Assembly: GCA_965213595.1 (NCBI GenBank)
Contig: CBDBZO010000001.1
Location: 248,001 to 312,000, forward strand
Direction of reading: 5' to 3'
Length of the DNA stretch: 64,000 bases
Source of the DNA: JBCCFC01 sp965213595
GTDB lineage: Bacteria > Chloroflexota > Anaerolineae > Caldilineales > Caldilineaceae
Position numbers and translations under genes: made by a program. The notes under the pieces are model-generated. The model saw only the letters and a list, made by a program, of their open reading frames with translations. It was not told the DNA's origin and made no database searches. Numbering within the stretch: position 1 is the first letter of the stretch; every line of letters starts with the position of its first letter. Of the stretch, positions 7,502-15,315 are shown one piece after another.

Positions 7502-8902
7502 TCAAGTAGCTGCCGCAATCGCCAGCCCGCCGGTGACGCTGCCAAAGCGATCCGACTGCACGAAGCGCGCCGCGGGAAACTCGCGCGCCAGCATCTGCTG
7601 AAAGAGCGGAATCGCCGACGAGCCGCCCGTTGTCACCACGACATCCACCGCCGCCGCAGCCACGCCAGCCGACGCCAGCACCGCGCGCACGCCGATGCGC
7701 GCGTCCGCCACCTCGTCGCGGATGGCGGCGTTGAATTGGCGGCGGGTGATGGGCAAGTCGAGATCGATGTTGCCCTGCCGCATGGTCACGTGCGCCTGCT
7801 CGGCGGCGGAGAGCGCGCACTTGGCCGTTTCGATGCGCTCGAAGAGGGGAAACCCATAGTTCTGCGTCACCAGCGTCTCCAGCGCGGCAAAGGCGGCGGG
7901 ATCGCTGCCGTGGCGCACGGCGCGCTGAATGCGGGCCAGCGGCTTGGGGCGCGAGAGCTGCGGAATCGTCTGCCACTGGTAGAGCAGCCGCACGTCGTCT
8001 GCAGGCAGGTGCAGGGCGCTGCCGTCGTAATTGGTGTCTATAAGGGCCGTCGTGCCAAAGCGCGGGGCGACATACTCGCGCATCAGGGCGCTGTCGAGAT
8101 CGTCGCCGCCGATGAGGACGCCCTGGGCGGACAAAATTTCATGGTCGCGTTGATCGGCGCGCAACACCGTCAGGTCGAGCGTGCCGCCGCCAAAGTCGAA
8201 GACCAGGAGCGTCTGCGGCTCCTGTACGCTTTGCAGATAGAAGAGCGCGGCGGCAACCGGCTCGGCCAAAAACGATACCTCCTCAAAGCCCGCCAGCGCC
8301 GCCGCCTCGCGCATCCGCTGCTCGGCCAGCTGGTCCGTCGCTACCTCATCCGCATACTTCACCGGTCGCCCCAGCGTCACGCAGCGCACGGTCTGGCCCA
8401 ACTGCGCTTCGGCCTGCTCGCGCACGTGGCGCAGAATCAGCGCGATCAGCTCTTGGATCGTGAAGTCGCGCCCGAAAATGTTCGTCCCCCAGTACGACGG
8501 CGAGCGCAGCCCCGTCTTGATTGACTGCAAGAGCCGCCCGCGTGCACCGATGTCTTCCTCGATGTGCGTATCGTAGATGATGGTGATGGGGCCGCCCTCC
8601 AGGCTCGCCACGGTGTTTTCCAGCACGCCGACCACGCGCTCCTCAAAGATCGCCTCGCGGCCCGTATCCTCGCGCAAGAAGGTCTGCACGGCCTCCATGC
8701 CCAGCCGATGTTCGTGCGCCCGGTTGACGTAAATCATCGAGCGCAGCACGGTCGGGCTGGCGCTCAGCGGATCGAGCGTGAGAAAGCGGGAGGCGTTGTC
8801 ATTTCCTGAACCGTAGTTGTCATTTCCTGAACCGTAAACGGCGGCGGAGGTGTGCGTCGTGCCAAAGTCGACGCCGAGGCAGGGGGAGGTAACTTGAGAC
8901 AT
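7502..8902 (-). CDS. Hsp70-family (DnaK/YegD-like) ATPase without substrate-binding domain
   Basis: 466 aa, covering only the actin-like nucleotide-binding domain and lacking the C-terminal peptide-binding domain of DnaK. Visible motifs are phosphate loop 1 GVDFGTTHTS (residues 9-18), loop 2 VFDFGGGTLDLTVL (about 230), IGGDDLDS, and the adenosine motif VVTTGGSSAIPLF near the C-terminus. It resembles YegD-type Hsp70 homologues of unknown client range. A perfect tandem duplication of seven codons (YGSGNDN twice) lies directly after the first beta-hairpin at residues 23-36. It stands alone, divergent from hicB. Confidence 0.88.
   Translation of the reverse strand: MSQVTSPCLGVDFGTTHTSAAVYGSGNDNYGSGNDNASRFLTLDPLSASPTVLRSMIYVNRAHEHRLGMEAVQTFLREDTGREAIFEERVVGVLENTVASLEGGPITIIYDTHIEEDIGARGRLLQSIKTGLRSPSYWGTNIFGRDFTIQELIALILRHVREQAEAQLGQTVRCVTLGRPVKYADEVATDQLAEQRMREAAALAGFEEVSFLAEPVAAALFYLQSVQEPQTLLVFDFGGGTLDLTVLRADQRDHEILSAQGVLIGGDDLDSALMREYVAPRFGTTALIDTNYDGSALHLPADDVRLLYQWQTIPQLSRPKPLARIQRAVRHGSDPAAFAALETLVTQNYGFPLFERIETAKCALSAAEQAHVTMRQGNIDLDLPITRRQFNAAIRDEVADARIGVRAVLASAGVAAAAVDVVVTTGGSSAIPLFQQMLAREFPAARFVQSDRFGSVTGGLAIAAAT
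8795..8836. repeat. Perfect 21-bp tandem duplication inside the Hsp70 gene
   Basis: Two identical 21-base units (8795-8815 and 8816-8836) encode YGSGNDN twice. The length is a multiple of three, so copy-number change would preserve the frame. Confidence 0.9.
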
Positions 8903-8984
8903 TTGTGCTTGCTTCGCGTGAAAAGATGCTTTATGATTCGCCTAACTTGCAAAGCGTAAACGACTTGTCAAACTGGGGAGAACG

Positions 8985-9188
8985 ATGAACTATAAAGTAA
9001 AACTTGAACAAACCGAAGAAGGTTACGCGGTTTGGTGTCCCGCGCTACCGGGTTGTTGGTCCCAAGGTGAGACGGAGGAGGAAGCGCTAGAAAACATCCG
9101 CGACGCGATTGCAACCTATCTGGAAGCGCTTGAAGAAACAACGAAAGACAGCCCAACGCGCGTTGTCAATGTGCCGATCCCCGCGTAG
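8985..9188 (+). CDS. hicB: HicB-family antitoxin
   Basis: 67 aa partial-RNase-H-fold antitoxin. The pattern YKVKLEQTEEGYAVWCPALP and the following GC.SQG.T.EEALENIRDAI helix are diagnostic of short HicB proteins, which neutralise the mRNA interferase HicA. A GGGGAGAA site precedes the ATG. The stop is two bases from the start of the adjacent hicA, in hicB-hicA order. With the toxin interrupted, this copy is probably only a residual antitoxin. Confidence 0.92.
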   Translation: MNYKVKLEQTEEGYAVWCPALPGCWSQGETEEEALENIRDAIATYLEALEETTKDSPTRVVNVPIPA

Positions 9189-9190
9189 CC

Positions 9191-9403
9191 ATGCCAAAAC
9201 TAGCTGGTGTAAATCACCAACGTGCCGTTCGCGCTTTTGAAAAAGCAAATTTTCGTATTCTGCGTCAGGGCAAGCATATTGCCATGACAAACGGCGAGTG
9301 AATTATTATCATTCCGCGAGCCAATCCCGTCAATGCGTTCACGATGGGCGGGATTGTGCGTGATGCAGGATTGAGTATCGAAGAATTTCGCAAGCTCCTC
9401 TAA
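9191..9403 (+). pseudogene. hicA: HicA toxin with an in-frame nonsense codon
   Basis: Reading from the ATG at 9191 gives the HicA start MPKLAGVNHQRAVRAFEKAN, then FRILRQGKHIAMTNGE with the expected catalytic His of the G-K-H motif, then a TGA at 9299-9301 (codon 37). The same frame continues with IIIIPRANPVNAFTMGGI and VRDAGLSIEEFRKLL to a TAA at 9401-9403, the full normal C-terminus. A single substitution explains the stop; at this position family members usually have a charged or polar residue. Probably an inactivated toxin, unless UGA is read through. Its end overlaps the convergent lyase gene by four bases. Confidence 0.88.
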
Positions 9404-10284
9404 ATCTTATTCGCCTGCCGCACCAGCGACAGCACCCGCTCCGCCGCCGCCACCACCGGCCCGTCGACCATGCGGCCGTCCAGCTCAAACGCGCCGACGC
9501 CCTGCGCCTGCCGCTCGCGGTGTGCGTCCACAACCCGCTGCGCCCGCTCGATTTCCGCCGCCGACGGCGTAAACGCTTTGTGAATCGGCTCGACCTGTCG
9601 CGGGTGAATCGCCATCTTGCCGTCGTAGCCCAACTGACGCCCTTCGACGCACTCGCGCGCGAAGCCCTCCATGTCGTGCAAATCGAAGAAGACCTGGTCG
9701 ATGGCCTGCAGGCCGTAGGCCGCCGCCACCGTCACCACGGCGCTGCGGGCGTAGAGCACCTCGCGCCCCTCGACGCTGCGGATCGCGCCCACGCTGCTGG
9801 CAAAATCCTCCGCACCAAAGAGCAGCGCCGCCAACCGCGGGCTGGACTGCGCAATCTCGCGCAGATTGATCACCCCCCGCGCTGTTTCAATCACCGCCAA
9901 AATGTGGATGCCGTTGGCGGGCCAGCCCTGCACCCGCTCGATTTCGTCGAGCGCGCGGCTCAACTCCTGCATGGCGTTTGCGTCGTCGACTTTGGGCAGC
10001 ACCACGCTGTCGGGTCGCGCATCTTCGCCAAACGCATCCTGCATATCCTCGACGAAGAGCGAACTACCTACCGCGTTGACGCGCACGAGCCGCTCGCTGC
10101 GCCCAAAGTCGACATCGGCCAGCGCCCGCTGCACGGTGCGGCGCGCGTCGGCCTTGCGGCTCAGCGCCACGCCGTCCTCCAGGTCCATCACCACGCAGTC
10201 GACGTCGAGCCCCGCGGCCTTTTCGATTTTGCGCTGGCTGTCGCCGGGGAGGAAGAGCAGCGAGCGGCGAAGGCGGTGGGTCAT
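9400..10284 (-). CDS. CitE-like CoA ester lyase (HpcH/HpaI family), probable (R)-HMG-CoA or citramalyl-CoA lyase
   Basis: 294 aa TIM-barrel enzyme cleaving a beta-hydroxyacyl-CoA. The start RRSLLFLPGD, the DCVVMDLEDGVA strand, the RVN loop (Arg68), the magnesium ligands Glu133 (in VIETARG) and Asp160 (in FGAEDF) are all present. Last gene of the branched-chain cluster, after maoC. In M. tuberculosis the gene at the matching place (Rv2498c) is a bifunctional lyase used in leucine and itaconate breakdown, so the same role is likely here. The frame is open for 46 more codons upstream, but those encode the dispersed repeat at 10306-10396; ATG 10284 gives the canonical N-terminus. Confidence 0.87.
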   Translation of the reverse strand: MTHRLRRSLLFLPGDSQRKIEKAAGLDVDCVVMDLEDGVALSRKADARRTVQRALADVDFGRSERLVRVNAVGSSLFVEDMQDAFGEDARPDSVVLPKVDDANAMQELSRALDEIERVQGWPANGIHILAVIETARGVINLREIAQSSPRLAALLFGAEDFASSVGAIRSVEGREVLYARSAVVTVAAAYGLQAIDQVFFDLHDMEGFARECVEGRQLGYDGKMAIHPRQVEPIHKAFTPSAAEIERAQRVVDAHRERQAQGVGAFELDGRMVDGPVVAAAERVLSLVRQANKI

Positions 10285-10305
10285 AATTTTGTGCTTTCGT
10301 TGGTT

Positions 10306-10396
10306 GCGCGAGACCCCACCCCAGCCCTCCCCAAATTGGGGAGGGAGCAGTCGCTTCGTCGACGAGAGACCAGTTCCTCCCCCCATCATGGGGGAG
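10306..10396. repeat. Two G/C-tract hairpins between citE-like and maoC genes
   Basis: CCCTCCCC/GGGGAGGG form a hairpin at 10325-10345 and CCTCCCCCC/GGGGGAGG at 10376-10396. Similar tracts recur at 13073-13098, near 33165-33300 and near 36065-36110. They are dispersed intergenic repeats that could also act as stem-loops inside the operon transcript. Confidence 0.6.
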
Positions 10397-10428
10397 GTTA
10401 GGAGGGGGTTGAACTTGGTCAAATCACC

Positions 10429-10884
10429 CTAATCTTCCGGCCTCTTCAACACCAGCACCGTGCGCTCGAACTCAATCACCGTCACCCCCTCCTGGTTGCG
10501 TCCCACGTGGCGGAAGCGCACGATGCCGCGATCCGGCTTGGAGCGCGAGGGGCGCTTGTCGAGGACTTCGCTGCGCACGTAGAGCGTGTCGCCGGGAAAG
10601 AGCGGGTGCGGGTGCTGGACGCTTTCGTAGCTGAGGTTGGCCACAATCGTGCCCGCCGTCAGCTCCGGCACGGTCAGCCCGACGGCGAGGCCGAGCGTGA
10701 AGATGCCGTTGATGATGGGCCGCCCAAAGTGCGTGCGCGCCGCAAAGTCGGCGTTGAGGTGCAGCGGCTGCGGGTTCATGGTCAGCGTCGAGAAGAGGAC
10801 GTTATCCATCTCGGTCAGCGTGCGCCCCGTGGCGTGGTCGACGGTGTCGCCGGGGATGAGTTCTTCGTAGTATTTTCCGGTCAT
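10429..10884 (-). CDS. MaoC-family acyl-CoA hydratase/dehydratase
   Basis: 151 aa hot-dog-fold protein. The hydratase-2 loop reads TMNPQPLHLNADFA (35-48), where the family consensus has G-D-x-N-P-[LIV]-H. The Asn and His are kept but the catalytic Asp position is Thr, as in the mesaconyl-CoA-hydratase-like branch. The ATG at 10884 gives MTGKYYEELIPGDT, the usual start; 12 extra codons upstream fall in the duplicated spacer. It sits between the biotin-carrier and lyase genes, matching Rv2499c in M. tuberculosis, which suggests hydration of 3-methylglutaconyl-CoA or a related enoyl-CoA. The substrate is inferred from context. Confidence 0.87.
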   Translation of the reverse strand: MTGKYYEELIPGDTVDHATGRTLTEMDNVLFSTLTMNPQPLHLNADFAARTHFGRPIINGIFTLGLAVGLTVPELTAGTIVANLSYESVQHPHPLFPGDTLYVRSEVLDKRPSRSKPDRGIVRFRHVGRNQEGVTVIEFERTVLVLKRPED

Positions 10885-10890
10885 GGTTTG

Positions 10891-11153
10891 TAAGTCGAAG
10901 CGCTGCTTCGACCCTCGCAACCAACACGCAAAGATTGTGAATCACGCAGCGCTTCGACTTCGGCGGGCCGGGCCACCGAACCCTGCGTGGTTTTGATGAA
11001 GTCTCCTCGTCTGTCCACCGGCGCGAAGCAGCGCTTCGCGTTACGTTAGCTCCACCAGCTTCTGCCCGCGCTCGACCACGTGCCCCTCGGCGCAAAAGAG
11101 CTGCGCGACTTCGCCATCACGCGGCGCGGTCAACTTCGTCTCCATCTTCATCG
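10891..11153 (-). repeat. Direct-repeat copy A: maoC upstream spacer plus biotin-carrier gene 3' end
   Basis: About 263 bp nearly identical to 12309-12572. Its minus-strand content is the last 37 codons of the biotin-carrier gene (from MKMETKLTAPRDGEV to QKLVELT and stop, at 11153-11041) plus the spacer leading to maoC. The fragment cannot be a gene by itself. With copy B it brackets the IS630 element. Confidence 0.9.
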
Positions 11154-11160
11154 TATGTAA

Positions 11161-12308
11161 TACCAATTGCGTTGGTAAGCTGCGTAAAGTATAATTCTCG
11201 GCCAAAAAGGAGAGTTGCAGGAATGGGCAGAATGGGCAGAATGGGCAGACCCTGGCAGATGGAGTGGCAGGAAGATGCCGAGACATTAGCGCAATTATAC
11301 AAGGCAGAACAAGATTTACAGAAGCGAACGCGGTTGCACGCACTCTGGCTGCTACGACGCGGCAAGAGCCAAAGCGAAACGGCAGCGCTGGTGGGTGTGT
11401 CGCTGCGCAGCGTGCAAAAGTGGGTGAGTTGGTACCGGCAAGGCGGGCTGAGCGAAGTGCTCTCCAAACAACATGGTGGACATGCGCCCGTACAGACCCA
11501 ACTCAGCGGCGAGCAAATCGAGGCGTTGCGCGCCGAGGCGGACGCGGGCCACTTTCGTAGCCTTGCCGAAGCCGTGAACTGGGTGCAAGAGCGCTTCGGC
11601 ATAGGCTACAGCTATTGGGGAATGCGCAGCCTCTTTCACCGCTTCAAGATCAAGAAAAAAGTGCCTCGACCGAGCAATCCCAAGGCTTCTGTTGAAGAAC
11701 AGGAGGCTTGGAAAAAAGGGGGCTCAGCGACAGGCTAAAAGCGGGGGGCCTTGAGACAGAGGCAGGCCTTTTTTGGGTAGACGAAATGCGCGTCGGACTG
11801 ATTGGTCAAACGCGACGCGTCTGGGCATCGGTGGGCGTCAAAGTTGTCCAACCGCGTGAGTACATCTATCAGTGGAGCTACCTGAATCTGGCCGTCAACG
11901 GACTGACTGGTCAACTCTTTTGGCAATGGGGGCCGAACATGAAAGCGGCCACGATTGCGCCCATTGTGGCAGAGTGGGCAGAACAAGGGCTGAGCACCGT
12001 TGTTTGGGACGGGGCACGCGGTCACTACGGCGACGCCTAGGCGGACTTGTCTGTGCAGCGTTTGGTGCAGCCCCCTTACTCACCTGAACTCAACCCGGCG
12101 GAACGCGTCTTCGCCTTTTTGCGTGACAAAGTTGAAGGCTTGGTCTACGGCTCAGTTGAGAACAAGCAGCAAGCGGTCGAGCGCGAGCTTCAGGCTCTCG
12201 CCGCTAATCCCGATGCCGTTAAGCGACTGGCCGGTTGGGCGTGGATTCGCAACGCCGTCGCCACTGCTCTCGCCCCTTAGTTTGCGAACTTTACTAACGC
12301 AATTGGTA
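11161..12308 (+). mobile_element. IS630-family insertion sequence
   Basis: Ends are 18-bp inverted repeats differing at one base: TACCAATTGCGTTGGTAA (11161-11178) and its counterpart at 12291-12308. The family targets TA and a TA lies next to each end, though the exact duplication cannot be fixed. The element carries one transposase gene on the plus strand. It sits exactly between the two copies of a 263-bp duplicated segment, separating the biotin-carrier gene from maoC. Confidence 0.9.
11223..12280 (+). pseudogene. IS630 transposase, frameshifted and with an internal stop
   Basis: The N-terminal helix-turn-helix half (SETAALVGVSLRSVQKWVSW) runs to about 11738. The catalytic half is in the -1 frame from about 11708, with DDE residues in LFWVDEMRVG, VVWDGARGH and YSPELNPAERVF. 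The switch lies near an AAAAAAGGGGG tract at 11709-11719, which could allow slippage. A TAG at 12038-12040 additionally interrupts the second half just after GARGHYGDA. So, even if the shift is programmed, this copy is probably dead. The ATG at 11223 follows AAGGAG; it opens a small repeat of codons (MGRMGRMGR). Confidence 0.85.
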
Positions 12309-12572
12309 TAAGTCGAAGCGCTGCTTCGACCCTCGCAACCAACACGCAAAGATTGTGAATCACGCAGCGCTTCGACTTCGGCGGGCCGGGCCACCGAACC
12401 CTGCGTGGTTTTTGATGAAGTTTCCTTGTCTGTCCACCGGCGCGAAGCAGCGCTTCGCGTTACGTTAGCTCCACCAGCTTCTGCCCGCGCTCGACCACGT
12501 CGCCCTCAGCGCAAAAGAGCTGCGCGACTTCGCCATCACGCGGCGCGGTCAACTTCGTCTCCATCTTCATCG
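12309..12572 (-). repeat. Direct-repeat copy B: 3' end of the intact biotin-carrier gene and its downstream spacer
   Basis: The counterpart of 10891-11153, differing by a few substitutions and one extra T. This copy is continuous with the full biotin-carrier gene, so it is the parental arrangement at the gene end. Confidence 0.9.
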
Positions 12573-12981
12573 CCTCCAAAATCAGCAGCGGCTCGCCCGC
12601 GACCACGGCCTGCCCCGCCTCGACCAGCACCGCGCGCACCTGGCCCGGCATCGTCGCCGTCAGCGTGCCCTGGGCGGCAGCGGCGCCGCGCCGTTGCTGG
12701 CGCGCGCTGCGCGTTGGCGTCAGCGTCCACACACGCCCGTCCAGCCAGATTTGCCACGCCGTCTGCTCGCCCGTTTTGACCCGCGCGGCGTAGGCCCGTA
12801 CGCGACGGTCGTCGAGCCGCAGGTCGATTTGCCCCGGCAGCGTCACGTCGTCCGATCTCAGCGTCACGCGGTGGGCAACGTCACCCAGCTGGATTTCGTA
12901 GTTGCCATCGGTCGGCTGGAGGTGGACGCGCTGGGGGTCGTCTGTCGTGTTGTCGGTTGGCTCGAAGTAGTAGTCGCTCAT
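12460..12981 (-). CDS. Biotin carboxyl carrier subunit of an acyl-CoA carboxylase
   Basis: 173 aa. The C-terminal biotinyl domain has the EAMKM motif with the biotin-accepting Lys139 and the usual TMPGQVRAVLVEAGQAV opening about 27 residues before it. The first 95 residues match the BT-domain-like region that in longer proteins links biotin carboxylase to the carrier. In M. tuberculosis AccA1 (Rv2501c) the carboxylase and carrier are one polypeptide; here they are two genes. It swings CO2 from the carboxylase (13133-14650) to the carboxyltransferase (25194-26804), probably on 3-methylcrotonyl-CoA. Confidence 0.92.
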   Translation of the reverse strand: MSDYYFEPTDNTTDDPQRVHLQPTDGNYEIQLGDVAHRVTLRSDDVTLPGQIDLRLDDRRVRAYAARVKTGEQTAWQIWLDGRVWTLTPTRSARQQRRGAAAAQGTLTATMPGQVRAVLVEAGQAVVAGEPLLILEAMKMETKLTAPRDGEVAQLFCAEGDVVERGQKLVELT

Positions 12982-13027
12982 GTCGTCATTTTCGGTTGGG
13001 ATAAATTCGTGTTGGTGGGGCGTTCGA

Positions 13028-13111
13028 CCTCACCCCCTCGACGTTGGTTCGTAGTCGATGAAGCCTCGGAAGCCCCCTCTCCGCGCGCGGAGAGGGGGTT
13101 TGGGGGTGAGG
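13028..13111. repeat. Nested palindrome between biotin-carrier and biotin-carboxylase genes
   Basis: The inner hairpin is CCCCCTCTCCGCG paired with CGCGGAGAGGGGG at 13073-13098. The outer arms are CCTCACCCCC (13028-13037) and GGGGGTGAGG (13102-13111). It separates two genes of one enzyme and belongs to the same dispersed C/G-tract family as 10306-10396. Confidence 0.6.
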
Positions 13112-13132
13112 TTTCGCGTGCCCCAACCCCCT

Positions 13133-14650
13133 CTACACCGCCACGCCCAGCCGAAACCCGTCCGCACGCTGCCACGGGCTCTGGGCATCGACTGTCGGCT
13201 GCACGCCATTGCTGGCAGGCGCGCGACGGCTCAAATGCTCAGCCAGCGCGGCCACAAGCAGCGCCTCGTCCGGCATATCATCGTGACTCGGCTGCCAGTC
13301 GGCAAAATACTCATCGAGAAAAGCCGTCGTCGTCTCGCCACCGGCAAAGGCGGGGTGGGCGATCACATCGCGCAGAAAATCAATGTTGGTGATAATGTCG
13401 CCGAGCACCACGTAGTCGCGCAGCGCGGTCAGCATTTTGGCGCGGGCTTCGTCGCGCGTGGGGGCGTGGGCGATGAGCTTGGCGAGCATCGGATCGTAGT
13501 GGACGCTCACGTCGCTGCCGCTGGTAATGCCGCTGTCCACGCGCACGCCGGGACCGCTCGGCTCGACGGCGAGCGCGATGTGGCCCGTCGCGGGCAGGAA
13601 GCCGTGCGCCGCATCTTCGGCGTAAATCCGACACTCGATGGCGTGGCCGCGCTGGCGCAGGTCGGCCTGGGTAAAGGGCAGCGGCTCGCCCGCGGCGACG
13701 CGAATCTGCGTCTGCACCAGGTCGACGCCGGTGACCAGTTCGGTGATGGGGTGCTCGACCTGGAGACGCGTGTTCATTTCCAGAAAGTAGAAGTCGCCCG
13801 CCGCATCGACCAGAAATTCCACCGTGCCCGCGTTGACGTAGTCGACCGCGCGGGCGGCGGCGAGCGCGGCCTCGGCCATCTGCGCTCTCAGGTCATCATC
13901 CACAAAGGGCGACGGCGTCTCCTCGACAATCTTTTGGTGGCGACGCTGGATCGAGCACTCGCGCTCGAAGAGGTGCACGAGATGGCCGTGCGCGTCGCCC
14001 AAAATTTGGAACTCGATGTGGCGCGGTCGCTGCACCAGCTTTTCGAGAAAGAGCCGACCGTCGCCAAAGGCGCCCGCCGCCTCGCGCCGGGTCGCCGCCA
14101 GCGCGTCGGGCAGATCGGCCGGGTCGCTCACGACGCGCATGCCCTTGCCGCCGCCGCCCGCCGCCGCCTTCACCAGCAGCGGAAAGCCGACGTCGCCTGC
14201 TGCGTCAAGCAAAGCCGCGTCGCTCAGCGAATCTTTGTCATCACCCTGAAAGCCAGGGATGACGGGCACGCCCGCGGCCTGCATGGTCGCGCGCGCCGCG
14301 GTCTTCGAGCCCATGGCCCGAATCGTCTGCGGCGTGGGGCCGATGAAGGTGATGTTCGCGTCGAGCACGGCCTGGGCGAAGTCGGCGTTTTCGGCGAGGA
14401 AGCCGTAGCCGGGGTGTAGCGCGTCGCAGCCGCTGTCGCGGGCCGCGCTCACGATTTTGTCGATGGCGAGGTAGGAGTGAGCGGGCGCGGCTGGGCCGAG
14501 CAACACGGCCTCGTCGGCCAGCCAGACGTGGGGCGCGTCCGCATCGGCCTCCGAGTAGGCGGCGACGGTGGAGAGGCCCAGCTCGCGGCAGGCGCGGATC
14601 AGGCGGACGGCGATTTCGCCGCGGTTGGCGATGAAGAGTTTGGTGAACAT
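13133..14650 (-). CDS. Biotin carboxylase subunit of an acyl-CoA carboxylase (AccA1/LiuD-like)
   Basis: 505 aa ATP-grasp enzyme that carboxylates biotin on the carrier protein. The N-terminal KLFIANRGEIAVRLIRACRE (3-22), the ATP lid KAAAGGGGKGMR, the ECSIQRRHQK loop and EMNTRLQVEHP with catalytic Glu and Arg are all present. It is about 50 residues longer than stand-alone AccC, as expected for acyl-CoA carboxylases. ATG 14650 is the conserved MFTKLFIANRGE start; the frame is open 24 codons further without support. It lies upstream of the carrier gene. In the cluster context it probably serves methylcrotonyl-CoA, although propionyl- or acetyl-CoA cannot be excluded. Confidence 0.94.
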   Translation of the reverse strand: MFTKLFIANRGEIAVRLIRACRELGLSTVAAYSEADADAPHVWLADEAVLLGPAAPAHSYLAIDKIVSAARDSGCDALHPGYGFLAENADFAQAVLDANITFIGPTPQTIRAMGSKTAARATMQAAGVPVIPGFQGDDKDSLSDAALLDAAGDVGFPLLVKAAAGGGGKGMRVVSDPADLPDALAATRREAAGAFGDGRLFLEKLVQRPRHIEFQILGDAHGHLVHLFERECSIQRRHQKIVEETPSPFVDDDLRAQMAEAALAAARAVDYVNAGTVEFLVDAAGDFYFLEMNTRLQVEHPITELVTGVDLVQTQIRVAAGEPLPFTQADLRQRGHAIECRIYAEDAAHGFLPATGHIALAVEPSGPGVRVDSGITSGSDVSVHYDPMLAKLIAHAPTRDEARAKMLTALRDYVVLGDIITNIDFLRDVIAHPAFAGGETTTAFLDEYFADWQPSHDDMPDEALLVAALAEHLSRRAPASNGVQPTVDAQSPWQRADGFRLGVAV

Positions 14651-15315
14651 GGCAAAGTATTGGACGCAAGCCGTTCTGAATCGTGGCGGCTTCAGTTGTA
14701 AGTCAGTGTGTCTGGTCGGCAATGTCCCACACCCAATGAATTGGGCATCTAGTTTGCGCAGTGCGCTTCAGCGCACTGCGGTCAACTCATCCAACGCGCT
14801 TGAGCGCGTTTTGCAAAGCAGGCAGCGAATTCATTCGTTGCCGGTGATGGTCGATGAGCACGCCTTGCTCGTTGAAGACTACTACGCAGGCGTCAATTCA
14901 AACGCCATCTGTTTCGGCTGCACGACGCATATTGAGGCTCTTTCGCCATTGCTCATCGACCATCTTCTGTCGACTTATTCTCTTACCCTACCAAATTCGC
15001 CCCTGCTGTTCAAATATTAACAAAATCTATACAAGTGTTCTGTGTCACAGCTGTCATTTTGCTGTCAGAGTTAGGCAGATGGTGCTAGATAATCCGAAAA
15101 ACAGAAGGTTAGAGGAAAATTTCTTTGCATTGTAGATATGCAGGAAGGTGCGATATACTTAGCTTCGGCTCAGAGTTGAACTCCGTCATCCGCGGAAAAT
15201 TTCTGTAGATTTAACTTGAGTTGCTACCCGCCACCGCCCCGCGCCGTGGTTCCCTTCGGCAGGCTCACCAACCAATCGGGTTAGATTGAATAGTTCGGCA
15301 AAAAAAGGAGAAGCC
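14651..15315. other. Intergenic stretch with hairpins and a DUF2283 remnant
   Basis: No intact gene. It holds a perfect 9-bp stem with a TTCA loop (14758-14779) and a 119-bp block bounded by a perfect 15-bp inverted repeat (GATGGTCGATGAGCA at 14846-14860, its inverse at 14950-14964). Inside the block, the minus strand 14932-14882 encodes VVQPKQMAFELTPA plus stop, the C-terminus of the DUF2283 gene copies found at 16961-17161 and 22233-22432. The right half (15000-15300) is AT-richer and shows nothing recognisable beyond the AAGGAG site of the next gene. Confidence 0.7.

Noticed and set aside
13058..14419. 453-codon plus-strand frame
   Set aside because: Antisense of the biotin carboxylase gene.
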